Origin: Blautia hydrogenotrophica DSM 10507
GTDB lineage: Bacteria; Bacillota; Clostridia; Lachnospirales; Lachnospiraceae
Direction: 5' to 3'
Assembly (NCBI RefSeq): GCF_034356035.1
Contig: NZ_CP136423.1
Span: 2,604,001 to 2,668,000 of the forward strand
DNA length: 64,000 nucleotides
In this document: positions 14,883 to 24,807 of the stretch, piece by piece
Position numbering within the stretch: position 1 is the stretch's first letter
Layout of the letters: each line of letters starts with the position of its first letter
Position numbers and translations under genes: made by a program
The notes under the pieces: generated by a model
Seen by the model: only the letters and a program-made list of their open reading frames with translations
Told to the model about the DNA's origin: nothing
The model's database searches: none

Positions 14883-15796
14883 CAGGCATCTGTCACCTTC
14901 ACTTTGATGAGATAGGTTGCACCTGCGTCTACGGGGTTCGGTTCAATGATGATTTCCTCGAATACCGGAGCACCCGTATCCAGGGTTACCGTCCTGGTCA
15001 CGGAGGTCTCTTTCCCTGCGCTATCTGTAGCCTTGATTACGATGGTATTGGCCCCATTCTTTAAAGTAACCGTCTTACTGAAGTTTCCGCCGCTTCCTAC
15101 GGTTACATCTCCCTGGTCTTGGCCGTTGAGTGCGATCTTCACCGTCACGGGACTGCTGGTCACATCGTTGGTGGTACCGCTGATGGTCAGGGATGCCTGG
15201 TTTGTTACCAGGTTATTCGCCGGACTGGTAACATTTAAGGTAGGTGGTACCGTATCAACCTTGAAGGTTACGGATTTCTGGGTGGCAGCGTTTCCGTCGT
15301 AATCAGAAGCGTCTACCTTGATGGTATGGCTTCCGTCCGAAAGAGCCTGGCTTGGTACATAAGAACAGGTATAGCCATTTTCTATCGCCTGCTTGGTGAT
15401 CGCGCTTCCCATTACCGGTGCGCCGGAGTCTACCGTGATCTTAATGGTATCCGGGTTGACACCGGAGTCATTGTCTGTCACCTCCCAAGTAATGGTCGGC
15501 TTATTGTTGATTAAGGACGCACCGCTGGTCGGGCTGGTAATGGTGACAACTGGCGCCACTTTTTCTTTTACCACCAGCCTTAAATCTTCCCCGAAGGTAG
15601 GGTCTTTATCATCCACCATCGTAGAGTTTCCGGCATCATCCGTAGCCGTCAATTTCATACTATAATAATGTCCTGTCTGATTATAAGAAGACTTTGCCGG
15701 CGAAGTAGCCTGGGCCTCCCAATAGCCGGATTCATCATTATAGGTCAGGTTATAAGTCTGGCCATTTACCTCTAGTTTTACTGTTTTTACACTCAT
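14882..15796 (-). CDS. Multi-domain Ig-like virion protein
   Basis: The 304-residue protein consists of about three bacterial Ig-like repeats. Each begins near a P-x-(V/L)-x-(I/V)-T-S-P motif ('APVVTITSPTSGASL', 'PPTLNVTSPANNLV') and ends with 'D..GN/GK'. A final strand pair ends EPNPVDAGATYLIKVKV. The repeats match the Big_9/Glucodextran-B style domains of surface proteins. There is no signal peptide, which fits a virion protein. It follows the BppU-like baseplate gene and probably decorates the baseplate or fibre. Confidence 0.75.
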   Translation of the reverse strand: MSVKTVKLEVNGQTYNLTYNDESGYWEAQATSPAKSSYNQTGHYYSMKLTATDDAGNSTMVDDKDPTFGEDLRLVVKEKVAPVVTITSPTSGASLINNKPTITWEVTDNDSGVNPDTIKITVDSGAPVMGSAITKQAIENGYTCSYVPSQALSDGSHTIKVDASDYDGNAATQKSVTFKVDTVPPTLNVTSPANNLVTNQASLTISGTTNDVTSSPVTVKIALNGQDQGDVTVGSGGNFSKTVTLKNGANTIVIKATDSAGKETSVTRTVTLDTGAPVFEEIIIEPNPVDAGATYLIKVKVTDA

Positions 15797-15848
15797 AAGT
15801 ATTCTCCTTTTTGCTATTATTCAAAAAAAATCCAGTCTCATCAAATTT

Positions 15849-17750
15849 TTATGCCATCTTCCATATCATTAACGAAGGTTCATTACCGCTGGTACGGCGA
15901 AAAACTGCACTTTTACTTTTTGTAGTAACTTCTACATCCGATAACTGCTCTATAAATTTTCTCACATACACATTCCCTCCTGATTCTGTTGCAAAATACA
16001 TATTCGCATAATTTCCATATGCTAACATGACAAAGCATGCCCCTCCATCATTCAGAGTCACTGTGTGTGAAGCCGCACGATCCCGCTGTTCATATCGCGC
16101 CCCAACACTGCTGTCTATCAATTCCCAGTCAAGAAACTTATTTTGTATTGAACTCAAAATCCTTTTATAAATTTCTCCAGCCGTATTAATCAATTTCTGA
16201 ACAATTACATTTCCGCAAATTGGAAGAACATAGAGAGTAAATCCACTTGTAACAGGAACGTTATCCATCCCAGCCGTATATGAAGTATTTGGAGAAAAGT
16301 ATATTCCAGGCATGTGGTAATCATCCAAATCCGCGTTCTCTGGAAGCAAAGTTGAAATTCCAAAGATACTATCTTCAAATTCATAAAGCTTGTCCTGATC
16401 GAAATAAAGCTTTGACACACTAAAGTATGTTTGCCCTCCAAACATATATCCTACATTATCTACCATTGCTACAAATTCAGGCTCATCCGCATTTCCGCGC
16501 GGCGTGTATTGGGCTACCGTCTGCACCTTCCCAGTGTCGTAGTCTATCATTTGTAAATAGATGCCCGAAACACTCATCGACGAGCTCACAATCTCTCTTA
16601 CAAAATATAGCCCGATAAACTTGCCACCGTAACAGAAGGAAGACTGTGCGGTCATTTCGCCTGTTCCCACGTAAGAATCTCCGTAAGTATTTTCATATTG
16701 CTTCAACAACTCCCATTCTGAATCGTAAATTTGCAGATACGAGGTGTCCAAAACATAATATCGGTTATTTACATTATCATAAGAGACCAACCACTTTGCT
16801 CTTGCATTACCAAGATCCATAGTATTCTCTAAACCAAATGTGGCGCCATTCAAAACAGCAATCTTATTCGCATTCATTCCTGTATTTCCAGTAGCGACAT
16901 ATATTTTCCCAGTCCCCGGATTATAAGTAAGGTCGTTAGCGTGTCCCAGATCCAGAGTCACTCTCTTAATAACTGTCTCATAATCCTTATTCAATTCAAC
17001 TAAGATACAAGAATCATTATCCTTATTGACAATCGCAAGAAGGAAATGATCTGTCGTCGGAAGATAGCATCCACCTTGTAGCGTTGTATATTCGCCGTTC
17101 CCGGACAATGTCTGGAGAGCAAGACGTTTCCGATAAAGCTCCCTTTTTATCGGCCTTTCCAATCCAAAAACAGCCTTATTGATCTCTCCCGTCAGCTGCT
17201 CCCCCTGGTCAGATACCGTCACTTTGAGATCTGCTAAGTCAGACTGCATCTGTTGATAACCTTCAGGTGTGAATTGTGCAGCCTCCTGAGCAGCCTGTCT
17301 CGCCATCTCGGCCGCATTCTGAGCGTCTTGCGCATCCTGAGCAATCTGCGCAGCCAGTTCATAAAAATCCGGAAGATCTGAATCTGAAATGTCTGTACCG
17401 TCCCCAAATGCAGCCTTTTTTACCGCCAGAATGAAAGTCGCACTTACCAAAACATTATTTTCGTTTTCTATCACCACTTCGCAATAAACCCGTCCGGATA
17501 TGGCAGTCATGTTCTGAGTGATGTCACAGGTCACTTCTGTACCACTTAAAATGGCAGAGTAAGAAAAACCTTTTTTGTCTCTTTTCGTCCCCTGTACTTT
17601 AGCCGTAGAGCCAGCAGGGATCTCAAATTCTCCAACACTGGCATACAAATTAATATGAAGTGTCCGGCTCCCTTCGTCAAATTGACTCACATTGACAACT
17701 GCCGGCAAACCTCCAGGCACAACGTCTAGATATATCGTTTGGTCTAACAT
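15849..17750 (-). CDS. BppU-like upper baseplate protein with C-terminal receptor-type domain
   Basis: The 633-residue protein begins with a BppU N-terminal domain (about 1-125: 'TIYLDVVPGGLPAVVNVSQF', 'AKVQGTKRDKKGFSY'). An alanine-rich coiled coil follows near residues 130-165. Residues 190-470 show repeated 'YNPGTGKIYVATGNT' and 'YDNVNNRYYVLDTS' strands like a beta-propeller or carbohydrate-binding fold. The C-terminal 100 residues form a separate beta domain ('HTVTLNDGGACFVMLAY'). It is the likely host-recognition arm. It lies directly after the Tal gene, in standard siphovirus order. Confidence 0.8.
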   Translation of the reverse strand: MLDQTIYLDVVPGGLPAVVNVSQFDEGSRTLHINLYASVGEFEIPAGSTAKVQGTKRDKKGFSYSAILSGTEVTCDITQNMTAISGRVYCEVVIENENNVLVSATFILAVKKAAFGDGTDISDSDLPDFYELAAQIAQDAQDAQNAAEMARQAAQEAAQFTPEGYQQMQSDLADLKVTVSDQGEQLTGEINKAVFGLERPIKRELYRKRLALQTLSGNGEYTTLQGGCYLPTTDHFLLAIVNKDNDSCILVELNKDYETVIKRVTLDLGHANDLTYNPGTGKIYVATGNTGMNANKIAVLNGATFGLENTMDLGNARAKWLVSYDNVNNRYYVLDTSYLQIYDSEWELLKQYENTYGDSYVGTGEMTAQSSFCYGGKFIGLYFVREIVSSSMSVSGIYLQMIDYDTGKVQTVAQYTPRGNADEPEFVAMVDNVGYMFGGQTYFSVSKLYFDQDKLYEFEDSIFGISTLLPENADLDDYHMPGIYFSPNTSYTAGMDNVPVTSGFTLYVLPICGNVIVQKLINTAGEIYKRILSSIQNKFLDWELIDSSVGARYEQRDRAASHTVTLNDGGACFVMLAYGNYANMYFATESGGNVYVRKFIEQLSDVEVTTKSKSAVFRRTSGNEPSLMIWKMA

Positions 17751-17761
17751 GCGTTCCCTCC

Positions 17762-19273
17762 TTATACATAATAGGAAAGATTAATATATAATTTTTCCGT
17801 CCTCGAACATGGAACATTCCCCGTGGTCCCATAGTTTGAAAAAGTCACATTCCCGTTCAAATCTATTCCTAACGTCCACTGGTTTATCCCACTTCCCACC
17901 ATCACTTGCCGAATTGGTACAGACGGCCACATATCCTCCGGTAACACAAAGATCAACCGCGAATCCCCTCCTTCTATCTCCTGTACAGGAGAAACTATCC
18001 CTTGAATACTCACTCTTCTTTCATCTTTTCGATACCGCAGTCCATCATTTTTCACAAAGAAACCTGACAGATTAGCTGTCATCCACACAGGCGCGGTACC
18101 ATTTACCAGATTCATTCCGTCAATGATAGCTCCTGTCGGCTGAGTATCCTCATCAACAATCGCAGATACCGGCTCAATGCCACTTGACTTCATCAGATAC
18201 TCTCCAAGTGTCACAGTATACTGTCCTTCTGATGCTCTAACCTCAATTTTAAGAACCCTGCTCTCTAAATACATTTCCCCAGTATTGTCAATGACGTAAA
18301 CTGTGTCTCCAATCTTCAACCCATCTGGAACCTTCTTGAGCGTGACTTCATAGTTTTCTTCCATTCGACTTACTTTTTTGAGGGATGCGATCGCCTGCGA
18401 ACACAGAGTCTTCTGATTCGTGGATGTCCCATTGAACATCTTACAGATATAACCAGCGTTCACCCCTTCTTCCGCGTACCTACGACTCCAAATCTTATTT
18501 GCTTCCCGGCAAAAAAGATATGTTCCTGCCACATAGAAATTTCCATCGTCATAGGAATACCCGTTCAGGCTGATAGGCTTATCCGCTCCTTTCGGAGTAC
18601 CTCCCAGCACCTTATATCCAGTAGCAAGATTGGCAATAGAACGTTTCACGACGATTTTGTCTATCTCTCGGTTCAATCTCAGCACAATTCCAGAGTCTTT
18701 TCCTCTCCGCTTATAGATGTTAATATATCGGTGTTTCAGTTCCAGTCCATCAATCTCAAAACTGTAACCGATTTCTGCCCCAAACGAAGCTGCGATGCTC
18801 AGCAGCCGCTCAGATGCGGTGGAGTCCGTGTCCCAAGAAAGCGTGCGAGTAAGGTTCGTGATTTCGTTAATGTGTATTTCGAATCCACTGTTTTTTGAGT
18901 ATTTTTCGACATAGTAGGATATCGGGTATGCCTTATCAGCGGTATATTCTCCGTACACATCATTAAGAAGATCCAAACCTGCATCCTCCGCATAAACATA
19001 AATTGTATTATTAGAAGTGTCCGCTTCGGTGTCAATGATCGTATAGAATTCATCCAAATCATCATAACTCCGCATGACATAATTACCCGGATACACCATG
19101 TTTCTTGCCTCAGACAACGTATCCTCCTTGTATTTCAAATCGAATTCAAAAGTGCTTACACCTGAATCCACGTCTTCAGTCTTGACATCATTGATAATAC
19201 GGTATCCCTTAGGAAGTCCAGTAGAAGCCTTCCCAAGAATATTTAAAAATCGGTCAGCAAAATATACAATCAT
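17762..19273 (-). CDS. Tail-associated protein, prophage endopeptidase tail family (Tal)
   Basis: The 503-residue protein matches the N-terminal part of Tal/prophage tail proteins (PF06605-like). It opens with 'MIVYFADRFLNILGKASTG' and 'DVDSGVSTFEFDLKYKEDTL', then has 'YVYAEDAGLDLLNDVYGEY' and a gp27-like ring region to residue about 370. The last 130 residues are a beta-rich extension (from 'IVDEDTQPTGAIIDG'). Tal forms the tip below the distal tail ring. No clear peptidase motif is visible in the C-terminal part. It overlaps the Dit gene by 4 bases. Confidence 0.82.
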   Translation of the reverse strand: MIVYFADRFLNILGKASTGLPKGYRIINDVKTEDVDSGVSTFEFDLKYKEDTLSEARNMVYPGNYVMRSYDDLDEFYTIIDTEADTSNNTIYVYAEDAGLDLLNDVYGEYTADKAYPISYYVEKYSKNSGFEIHINEITNLTRTLSWDTDSTASERLLSIAASFGAEIGYSFEIDGLELKHRYINIYKRRGKDSGIVLRLNREIDKIVVKRSIANLATGYKVLGGTPKGADKPISLNGYSYDDGNFYVAGTYLFCREANKIWSRRYAEEGVNAGYICKMFNGTSTNQKTLCSQAIASLKKVSRMEENYEVTLKKVPDGLKIGDTVYVIDNTGEMYLESRVLKIEVRASEGQYTVTLGEYLMKSSGIEPVSAIVDEDTQPTGAIIDGMNLVNGTAPVWMTANLSGFFVKNDGLRYRKDERRVSIQGIVSPVQEIEGGDSRLIFVLPEDMWPSVPIRQVMVGSGINQWTLGIDLNGNVTFSNYGTTGNVPCSRTEKLYINLSYYV

Positions 19274-20802
19274 AAATATACCTCCCGATACCGCAGGGTT
19301 ATATCCGGTTCTTGGGCAAAATCTGAGTAGTAACAGGCAATGTTATTGATTCCAGGATTCAACTTAAAATTCTCCCAGTCGTTTCCCAAAGCTCCAATTT
19401 CCGGAGTAGATTCATCATCAATCAGGATTTCTCCTGAGCTGCAATCAAAGGTTACTTTCTGACCTTCGGCAAATTGATTTTTCAGGTCAGTCCAACCATT
19501 GACTCCGTATTTATAGAATTTCAATCCAATTAGCGTATTTCGCACCATTGCAGTTCTGGAAGCATATTTAGCTACAAATAAGTCTACTTCGATACCTTCC
19601 GCATCTGCCAGATCATCATTGGAATATTCATAGATTTTCCCGCCAATGGTGAATCGAAAATCCCCTCCGTTTTTTTCCACCTTCGAGTTGGCTGTCTTTG
19701 AACCGGATATCTTGCTGGCACTATTACACTTATAACGAATCGATTTCATAATTTGATTCCCAACTCGAAGTTCAGCAATGGCATTCAATGAGGCCCTCGT
19801 ATTTTTTACAAACACAATGCCAGCTAAAGGCCTCTTCTCTCCGGTGTCCAAATAGCTGACTACAAACTGGGCCATTCCCAGCTCTTTTGCCGAGAGAGAA
19901 CCAAAATAATTCTTCCATTCTAAACAGAAATTCTGCGCTCCGATATGGCCTGTAGAGTCGGCGGGAACGGCTCTGTGAAGCCCGATCCCATGCCAGGAAC
20001 TTCCACTTCCCCAGTTATCGCCAGTCACACCGGTACCTTTTGCAGTTTCCTGAATCCGCAGTGTTCCATTCTGAACCATATTTCCGTACAGAGTGGCCTG
20101 ATTCAGGATCCATATTCCAGGACCATTGTAAAAACCTTTATTAATGAGGAGCTCTGAGACGTTATCAACATCCTCTCCATCAACTTCAGACTGATTTCCA
20201 GCCAGCAATGTCGCACCATTTTTCTCATTAATATAGGAAACATATCCATTGTCACTAGTCATGACTGCATCCACAGCCGGATAAGAAGGGTATGTCCCCT
20301 CGTAATGAATCTTAATAATCCCGCTGTCATTCGGTTTTGCGGTAAACTCGGTCACAGAATATTTAAAGGGGTCCGAACAGTATATTTCAATCTCTCCGGT
20401 TACGGAATTAACACCGGAAGGGATGTCTTCTAGCTTCGTCTTCGTTCCAATATAATACTTATCCAGCTCGTCATTGAAGGAAATATGGGCCTGTTCTGCG
20501 TTCAGGATGCCATTCAAATGATTGAAAGCCTCGCAGAACTCTTCGTTGCTCTTCGCAATCAACTGATATCCTACTAGAATTGTTCTCGGCTCATATCTGC
20601 GCCTTTCGTACAGTGACCCATCTGCAGCACCAACTACTGTGTCTGTGATTTCCGCAGATATAATTTCCCGGCCAGACACATAGAGCGTTCTATAGCCAGG
20701 GATCTCTGCTTCTATCCATTTTCCATTAAACTGCATGGCCTGGGCCGGAAGGGAAAATGGAAATTCCGTGTATTCTGTTGTATCTCGAAATTCATATAGC
20801 AT
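19270..20802 (-). CDS. Distal tail protein (Dit / Sipho_tail family)
   Basis: The 510-residue protein starts with a Dit-like domain ('YEFRDTTEYTEFPF', then 'TLYVSGREIISAEI' and 'GSLYERRRYEPRTILVGY'). An insertion of about 200 residues has galectin- or carbohydrate-binding-like strands ('FCLEWKNYFGSLSAKELGM'). The Dit fold closes with 'LNPGINNIACYYSDFAQEPD' and 'ITLRYREVYL', typical of the hub C-terminus. The size is larger than a bare Dit (about 250 residues), so it is an evolved Dit that may bind sugars. Gene order between tape measure and Tal supports the call. Confidence 0.85.
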   Translation of the reverse strand: MLYEFRDTTEYTEFPFSLPAQAMQFNGKWIEAEIPGYRTLYVSGREIISAEITDTVVGAADGSLYERRRYEPRTILVGYQLIAKSNEEFCEAFNHLNGILNAEQAHISFNDELDKYYIGTKTKLEDIPSGVNSVTGEIEIYCSDPFKYSVTEFTAKPNDSGIIKIHYEGTYPSYPAVDAVMTSDNGYVSYINEKNGATLLAGNQSEVDGEDVDNVSELLINKGFYNGPGIWILNQATLYGNMVQNGTLRIQETAKGTGVTGDNWGSGSSWHGIGLHRAVPADSTGHIGAQNFCLEWKNYFGSLSAKELGMAQFVVSYLDTGEKRPLAGIVFVKNTRASLNAIAELRVGNQIMKSIRYKCNSASKISGSKTANSKVEKNGGDFRFTIGGKIYEYSNDDLADAEGIEVDLFVAKYASRTAMVRNTLIGLKFYKYGVNGWTDLKNQFAEGQKVTFDCSSGEILIDDESTPEIGALGNDWENFKLNPGINNIACYYSDFAQEPDITLRYREVYL

Positions 20803-20813
20803 TCACAACCCTC

Positions 20814-23800
20814 CTATGACCGACCTGCCAGCCGCTTACTTCTCGTCTGGAGCCTGCCGAGTTCATCATCCATGTACTGCGCTTCCGCGCGTGCAAACTC
20901 CCGTCCATCAATGTCAAACGGAACAATGATGGTAATATTCCGGCTGTATGAATAGGCTTCTGACAGTTCCCCTTGAAACCCTCCCAAGCCTGCAATCGCA
21001 AGGTTTGGGATGCTCACCAGATCTTCTGATACCGACCAAGCCTGATTTATCATAGACTTGATGCCATTCACAAAACCTTCACCTACCCAGAGACCTTGTT
21101 TATAGGTAACCTTTGAAGGACTTCCAATTTTCGCCTTGGCAGCGATTGCTTGAGCTGCTGCCGCTGCCATCTGAGAAGCAATATTCTGCACTCTGCCAAG
21201 ACTGGCTGCCATGCCATTGGCAAAACCCGCGCCAATATTATATCCATGACTATATGCAACTCCTGCGGACGATCCTAGAGCCGCTACAGCATTTGCAGAG
21301 ATGCTTCTTGCTGCACTCACAGCAGCTGCTCCTCCTTGATTCAATCCAGACGTAAATCTGGACATCGCCGTTCTTGCCACCTGGGACAAAGAATTTAATC
21401 CAGTTTCCAGATTATTTTTAATACCGTTTGCCATGCTCTTAGCTTCGGATGTCACTTGTTTATTCCCTGATTTAAAAGCATTGATAAAACCATCCATAGC
21501 ACTGCCTGCTACACTTTTCAACGCATTCAGGCCACTTTCTACAATATTTACTGAACTCACCATGGAAGACAACGAAGATTCCGCTGATTTCGCATTGCTT
21601 GCAATGGATTTCACGGATGAACTGACCAATACCAGGGATGTAGCCAACAGTGCTGCTCCTGCCGCACTCAATGTAACTGAGGCTCCAAAAGTTATCAACC
21701 CGGCTGATGATAACAGCAATACAGCAGAAAATGCCGCCATGGAAGCTGTCAGCAGAAGAAGTATAGCGCTAAGTGCAGTCGCTCCACCCAACATTGCTGT
21801 CAGTCCCGCTGCCGCCGCTGTCGCCCCAGTTGCAACCATTGGAAGTCCGGCTCCAAGTAACGTTGCCGCAGTTGCCGTAAGGGTGAGCCCAGCAGCTAAA
21901 AGAGTTGTTCCAGCGGCAAGAAGAGTAACTCCCGCCGCAGCCACCGTAGCACCGGTACCAGCTATAAGAAGACCAGCTCCGAGTACTATGCTCGCCGCTC
22001 CTGCCGTAGCTGCGCCCGTTGCAAACACGATCATAGCCGCTCCTAACTGAGCGATCGCTACAGCTCCTGATGCTCCATACTGAGATACAGTTGGAAGCAC
22101 TCCGGCTACCACAGCCAACGCTGCCGATCCAATCAAAGCTGATGTTGCTACTAATACAAGTGCTGTGCCAAATGCCAACATGCCAACTGCTCCTGCTGTT
22201 AGCATTGGACCCAATACTGCTGCCAAAGCCATTAATCCAGCAAGCGCCACTACCATACCCGCCATAACAGCGATCGCAGGGGTACCGGCACTCACCAAAT
22301 TAACACATGCCTGAGACATCAACGCCATTCCTGCTCCTGCAATTAATACAGCCGCTCCAAAAGCGACCATCCCAACTGCTCCCGCTGTTAGCTGCACCCC
22401 AACTTTTGAAGCCACCACCATCAAGGCTCCTATTGCTGCCACTAAACCAAACATGGTGGCTATTGCTGGCATTCCGGCGTTTGCAAGCGCAATAGACGCT
22501 TGTGAAAGAACCGCAAATCCTCCACTAATCATCAATACTGCGGCGCCAAGAGATATCAGTGTTGTCCCCAGAGCCCTCAGTTTTCCAGGGCCTGCCGTAA
22601 TACTTTTTAACATTACCGTCATGCCAAAACCAAGAGCCCCCACAGCTCCCACAAGCCCAAACATCACTGCAATTGCCACACCACCCGCATCAGCTAATCC
22701 CGTTGCCGACTGAGCCAGTAAATAAAACCCTCCGCTAATCATGGCTACACCGGCCCCCATCAACAAAAAAGCTTTCGCTGAAGCTAATATCTTCTTAGAA
22801 CTGCCCGAACTGGATCTGCCTACCTGTTCCTGACTTCTTGATATACCAAACAGTCGGGAGGCGATCGTTCCAATTCCTGCCGCCGCCAGCCTCCCGATAG
22901 ATTTCACAAATCCCCCCAGCATAGGCGAAACCACAGATAATATTTTCAGCCCGGCAAAACCAGCTGCCAGTTTGGGGATATGAGGTATCACCTTCGCAAT
23001 CGCATCCGCGTTCTTTTCCAGGAATCCCGCGAACTGTATTAATTTTTCAGAAACCTGCTCGACAATACTTCCAAATTTTGCGACAGACTGATCTCCCCCA
23101 ATCTTACCCGTTGTCTTTGAAAAAGATGCTAAAACTGCGGAAAAAGCACTGCTGAATGCCTGTCCTACACGGCTTCCGGCCGATTCCAGCTTCTCCCAGT
23201 ATGGCTGCAAAGATACGATAAAGCCTGAAATCTTGGGAAAAGCCTTAGATACGGCATCCGACAATTTATTAATGGAGCTTACCACGCCTGCCTTTGCAAA
23301 GGAATCATATATCTGCCCCATGCCAGTGGTAACCGTAGCTTCCAAATTTCCCATAGCCCCTTCAAACGTCGTTACCGAACTTGCCGCATCCTTGGCCATA
23401 TCCGTCATACCAATGTTATTCATAGCCTGGCCTAAAAGCTCAGCAGTAATAGCCCCTTCTTCCATCGCTCCTTTGAAATCATTTCCCAAAACAGGATTCA
23501 GCTTTACAAGCTCTTTTTTCAACCCTCCCGCAAGCTGCGGACTGGCGTCCAAAATTTGATTCCAGTCTTCTGCATGTAAAGCCCCCGCCGCCATTGCCTG
23601 CGAAAACGCAAGGCCTACTCGGCTGAATTCCTCTGCGCCTCCTCCAAAAACAGCAACTGCGTTTCCAACAGATTCTACCATTCTGTCTGCATCTTGAATT
23701 CCATTCGCCGACAAAGCTCCAAAAGTACTCATAACGTCATTTAACGAAAATACTGTCTGATCCGCATAAGTTTTTAATGTCCCTGTGGCTCCCGCAATTC

Positions 23801-24077
23801 TTTGAATCTCGCTCTCCGACGTTCCTGAAAAACGCATTGCCTGCTGCAGCTTTTGCATGGAATCCGACGTACCGATCACTTCACTCCCAAGGCTTTTTAC
23901 ATTTCCTGCAATGGCCGAAAACGCGCTTTGTCCAATCCCTGCCAGCACTCCAAAACCAAGGCCGCCTGTAACGACACTTTTTAAATTCGAAATACTGCTT
24001 TGCGCATTCTTCATTGCTGACGAAAACCCACGATCTGCCGCCGATAAAACCGCCCTTATACTAAAACTCTCAGCCAC
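20814..24077 (-). CDS. Tail tape measure protein
   Basis: The 1087-residue protein is the longest in the prophage and follows the tail chaperone genes. The N-terminal 320 residues match the TMP core ('GTSDSMQKLQQAMRFSGTSE', 'AEDWNQILDASPQLAGGL'). The middle holds several 60-70 residue repeats of a membrane-like unit ('ISGGFAVLSQASIALANAG', 'MFGLVAAIGALMVVA'). The C-terminus carries 'SKVTYKQGLWVGEGFVNGI', common in TMPs of Firmicutes siphophages. It sets tail length and contacts the membrane during DNA injection. Confidence 0.93.
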   Translation of the reverse strand: MAESFSIRAVLSAADRGFSSAMKNAQSSISNLKSVVTGGLGFGVLAGIGQSAFSAIAGNVKSLGSEVIGTSDSMQKLQQAMRFSGTSESEIQRIAGATGTLKTYADQTVFSLNDVMSTFGALSANGIQDADRMVESVGNAVAVFGGGAEEFSRVGLAFSQAMAAGALHAEDWNQILDASPQLAGGLKKELVKLNPVLGNDFKGAMEEGAITAELLGQAMNNIGMTDMAKDAASSVTTFEGAMGNLEATVTTGMGQIYDSFAKAGVVSSINKLSDAVSKAFPKISGFIVSLQPYWEKLESAGSRVGQAFSSAFSAVLASFSKTTGKIGGDQSVAKFGSIVEQVSEKLIQFAGFLEKNADAIAKVIPHIPKLAAGFAGLKILSVVSPMLGGFVKSIGRLAAAGIGTIASRLFGISRSQEQVGRSSSGSSKKILASAKAFLLMGAGVAMISGGFYLLAQSATGLADAGGVAIAVMFGLVGAVGALGFGMTVMLKSITAGPGKLRALGTTLISLGAAVLMISGGFAVLSQASIALANAGMPAIATMFGLVAAIGALMVVASKVGVQLTAGAVGMVAFGAAVLIAGAGMALMSQACVNLVSAGTPAIAVMAGMVVALAGLMALAAVLGPMLTAGAVGMLAFGTALVLVATSALIGSAALAVVAGVLPTVSQYGASGAVAIAQLGAAMIVFATGAATAGAASIVLGAGLLIAGTGATVAAAGVTLLAAGTTLLAAGLTLTATAATLLGAGLPMVATGATAAAAGLTAMLGGATALSAILLLLTASMAAFSAVLLLSSAGLITFGASVTLSAAGAALLATSLVLVSSSVKSIASNAKSAESSLSSMVSSVNIVESGLNALKSVAGSAMDGFINAFKSGNKQVTSEAKSMANGIKNNLETGLNSLSQVARTAMSRFTSGLNQGGAAAVSAARSISANAVAALGSSAGVAYSHGYNIGAGFANGMAASLGRVQNIASQMAAAAAQAIAAKAKIGSPSKVTYKQGLWVGEGFVNGIKSMINQAWSVSEDLVSIPNLAIAGLGGFQGELSEAYSYSRNITIIVPFDIDGREFARAEAQYMDDELGRLQTRSKRLAGRS

Positions 24078-24420
24078 GTGTCTTCCCTCCTCTCAAAAAT
24101 TTGCTAGCCTCCGCAAAACGACTTTTTACAGTCCCTCTCGCCTTCTCTAATTCCTTTTCATAGTCATAGAACTTCTGAAATTTTGTAAAAATCGGCCTCG
24201 TTTTATTTCTGCCAATTTTTTTCTGGGCTTTAACCGAATAATTCAAAAATGCCTGCAAATGATTTCGATAATCCTTGTCGATTTGCTGCAGCTTAACCGC
24301 TTCCATGAGGAGATTGAATTCTGGAATCGTCAACTGATTCACTTCTGAAAACGATTTCATTCCAAGATAACGAAAACAATTTAAAGCGATCTCTCTATAC
24401 TGCTCTTCAAAAGTTAATTC
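24070..24420 (-). CDS. Tail assembly chaperone extension made by -1 frameshift (T part of G-T)
   Basis: The -1 frame relative to the preceding gene is open from the stop of that gene to 24070. It reads 'EELTFEEQYREIALNCFRYL' and then MKSFSEVNQLT. An internal ATG at 24360 would give only the 96-residue tail. The arrangement, directly before the tape measure gene and overlapping it by 8 bases, is that of siphophage G/GT chaperones. The slip probably occurs on the A-rich GGAAAAGAAG just before the stop. The fused protein would recruit tail tube subunits to the tape measure. Confidence 0.65.
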   Translation of the reverse strand, partial: ELTFEEQYREIALNCFRYLGMKSFSEVNQLTIPEFNLLMEAVKLQQIDKDYRNHLQAFLNYSVKAQKKIGRNKTRPIFTKFQKFYDYEKELEKARGTVKSRFAEASKFLRGGKTRG

Positions 24421-24788
24421 TTCTTTTCCTCTTTCTCTATCTCTTCTAATATCTTCCGAACTGTATTTTTGGTACAGTTCGCTTTCTTTAAAAAATCCAA
24501 TACCTCCTCAAATACCGCATCAATATCTGTATCCTCATCTTCGATATAACTGTCCAGTATTTTTCTCGTAACACGCGGTTCCATTCCCTTATTTGCCAAA
24601 TCCAGGACATCAATCAAAGCTTCCACATCTCCGTTCAGGATTCCAGCAAATTTATAGTTGAACCCCACATCCTTTTTCACTCCTGGCAATCCTTCAACCG
24701 GCACATTTATCTGTTTATTGATCTCCCGCAGAAATCCTATACCGAATCGAAACGCATACACCTGGTTATTTATTGTTAATTCCAACAT
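24414..24788 (-). CDS. Tail assembly chaperone (G-type)
   Basis: The 124-residue protein fits the phage tail assembly chaperone family of Firmicutes (TAC_12-like): 'ITINNQVYAFRFGIGFLREI'-type strands at the start, 'VPVEGLPGVKKDVGFNY' in the middle and an acidic helical end 'DAVFEEVLDFLKKANC'. It lies between the major tail protein and tape measure genes, as expected. The gene ends in an A-rich run that may cause ribosomes to slip into the -1 frame. Confidence 0.8.
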   Translation of the reverse strand: MLELTINNQVYAFRFGIGFLREINKQINVPVEGLPGVKKDVGFNYKFAGILNGDVEALIDVLDLANKGMEPRVTRKILDSYIEDEDTDIDAVFEEVLDFLKKANCTKNTVRKILEEIEKEEKKN

Positions 24789-24807
24789 TTTTTCCTCCTA
24801 TCCCATA

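Noticed and set aside
21433..22050. Long Ala/Val-rich plus-strand frame opposite the tape measure gene
   Set aside because: It is the mirror of the repeated Ala/Gly-rich membrane-like units of the tape measure protein and has no start site of its own.
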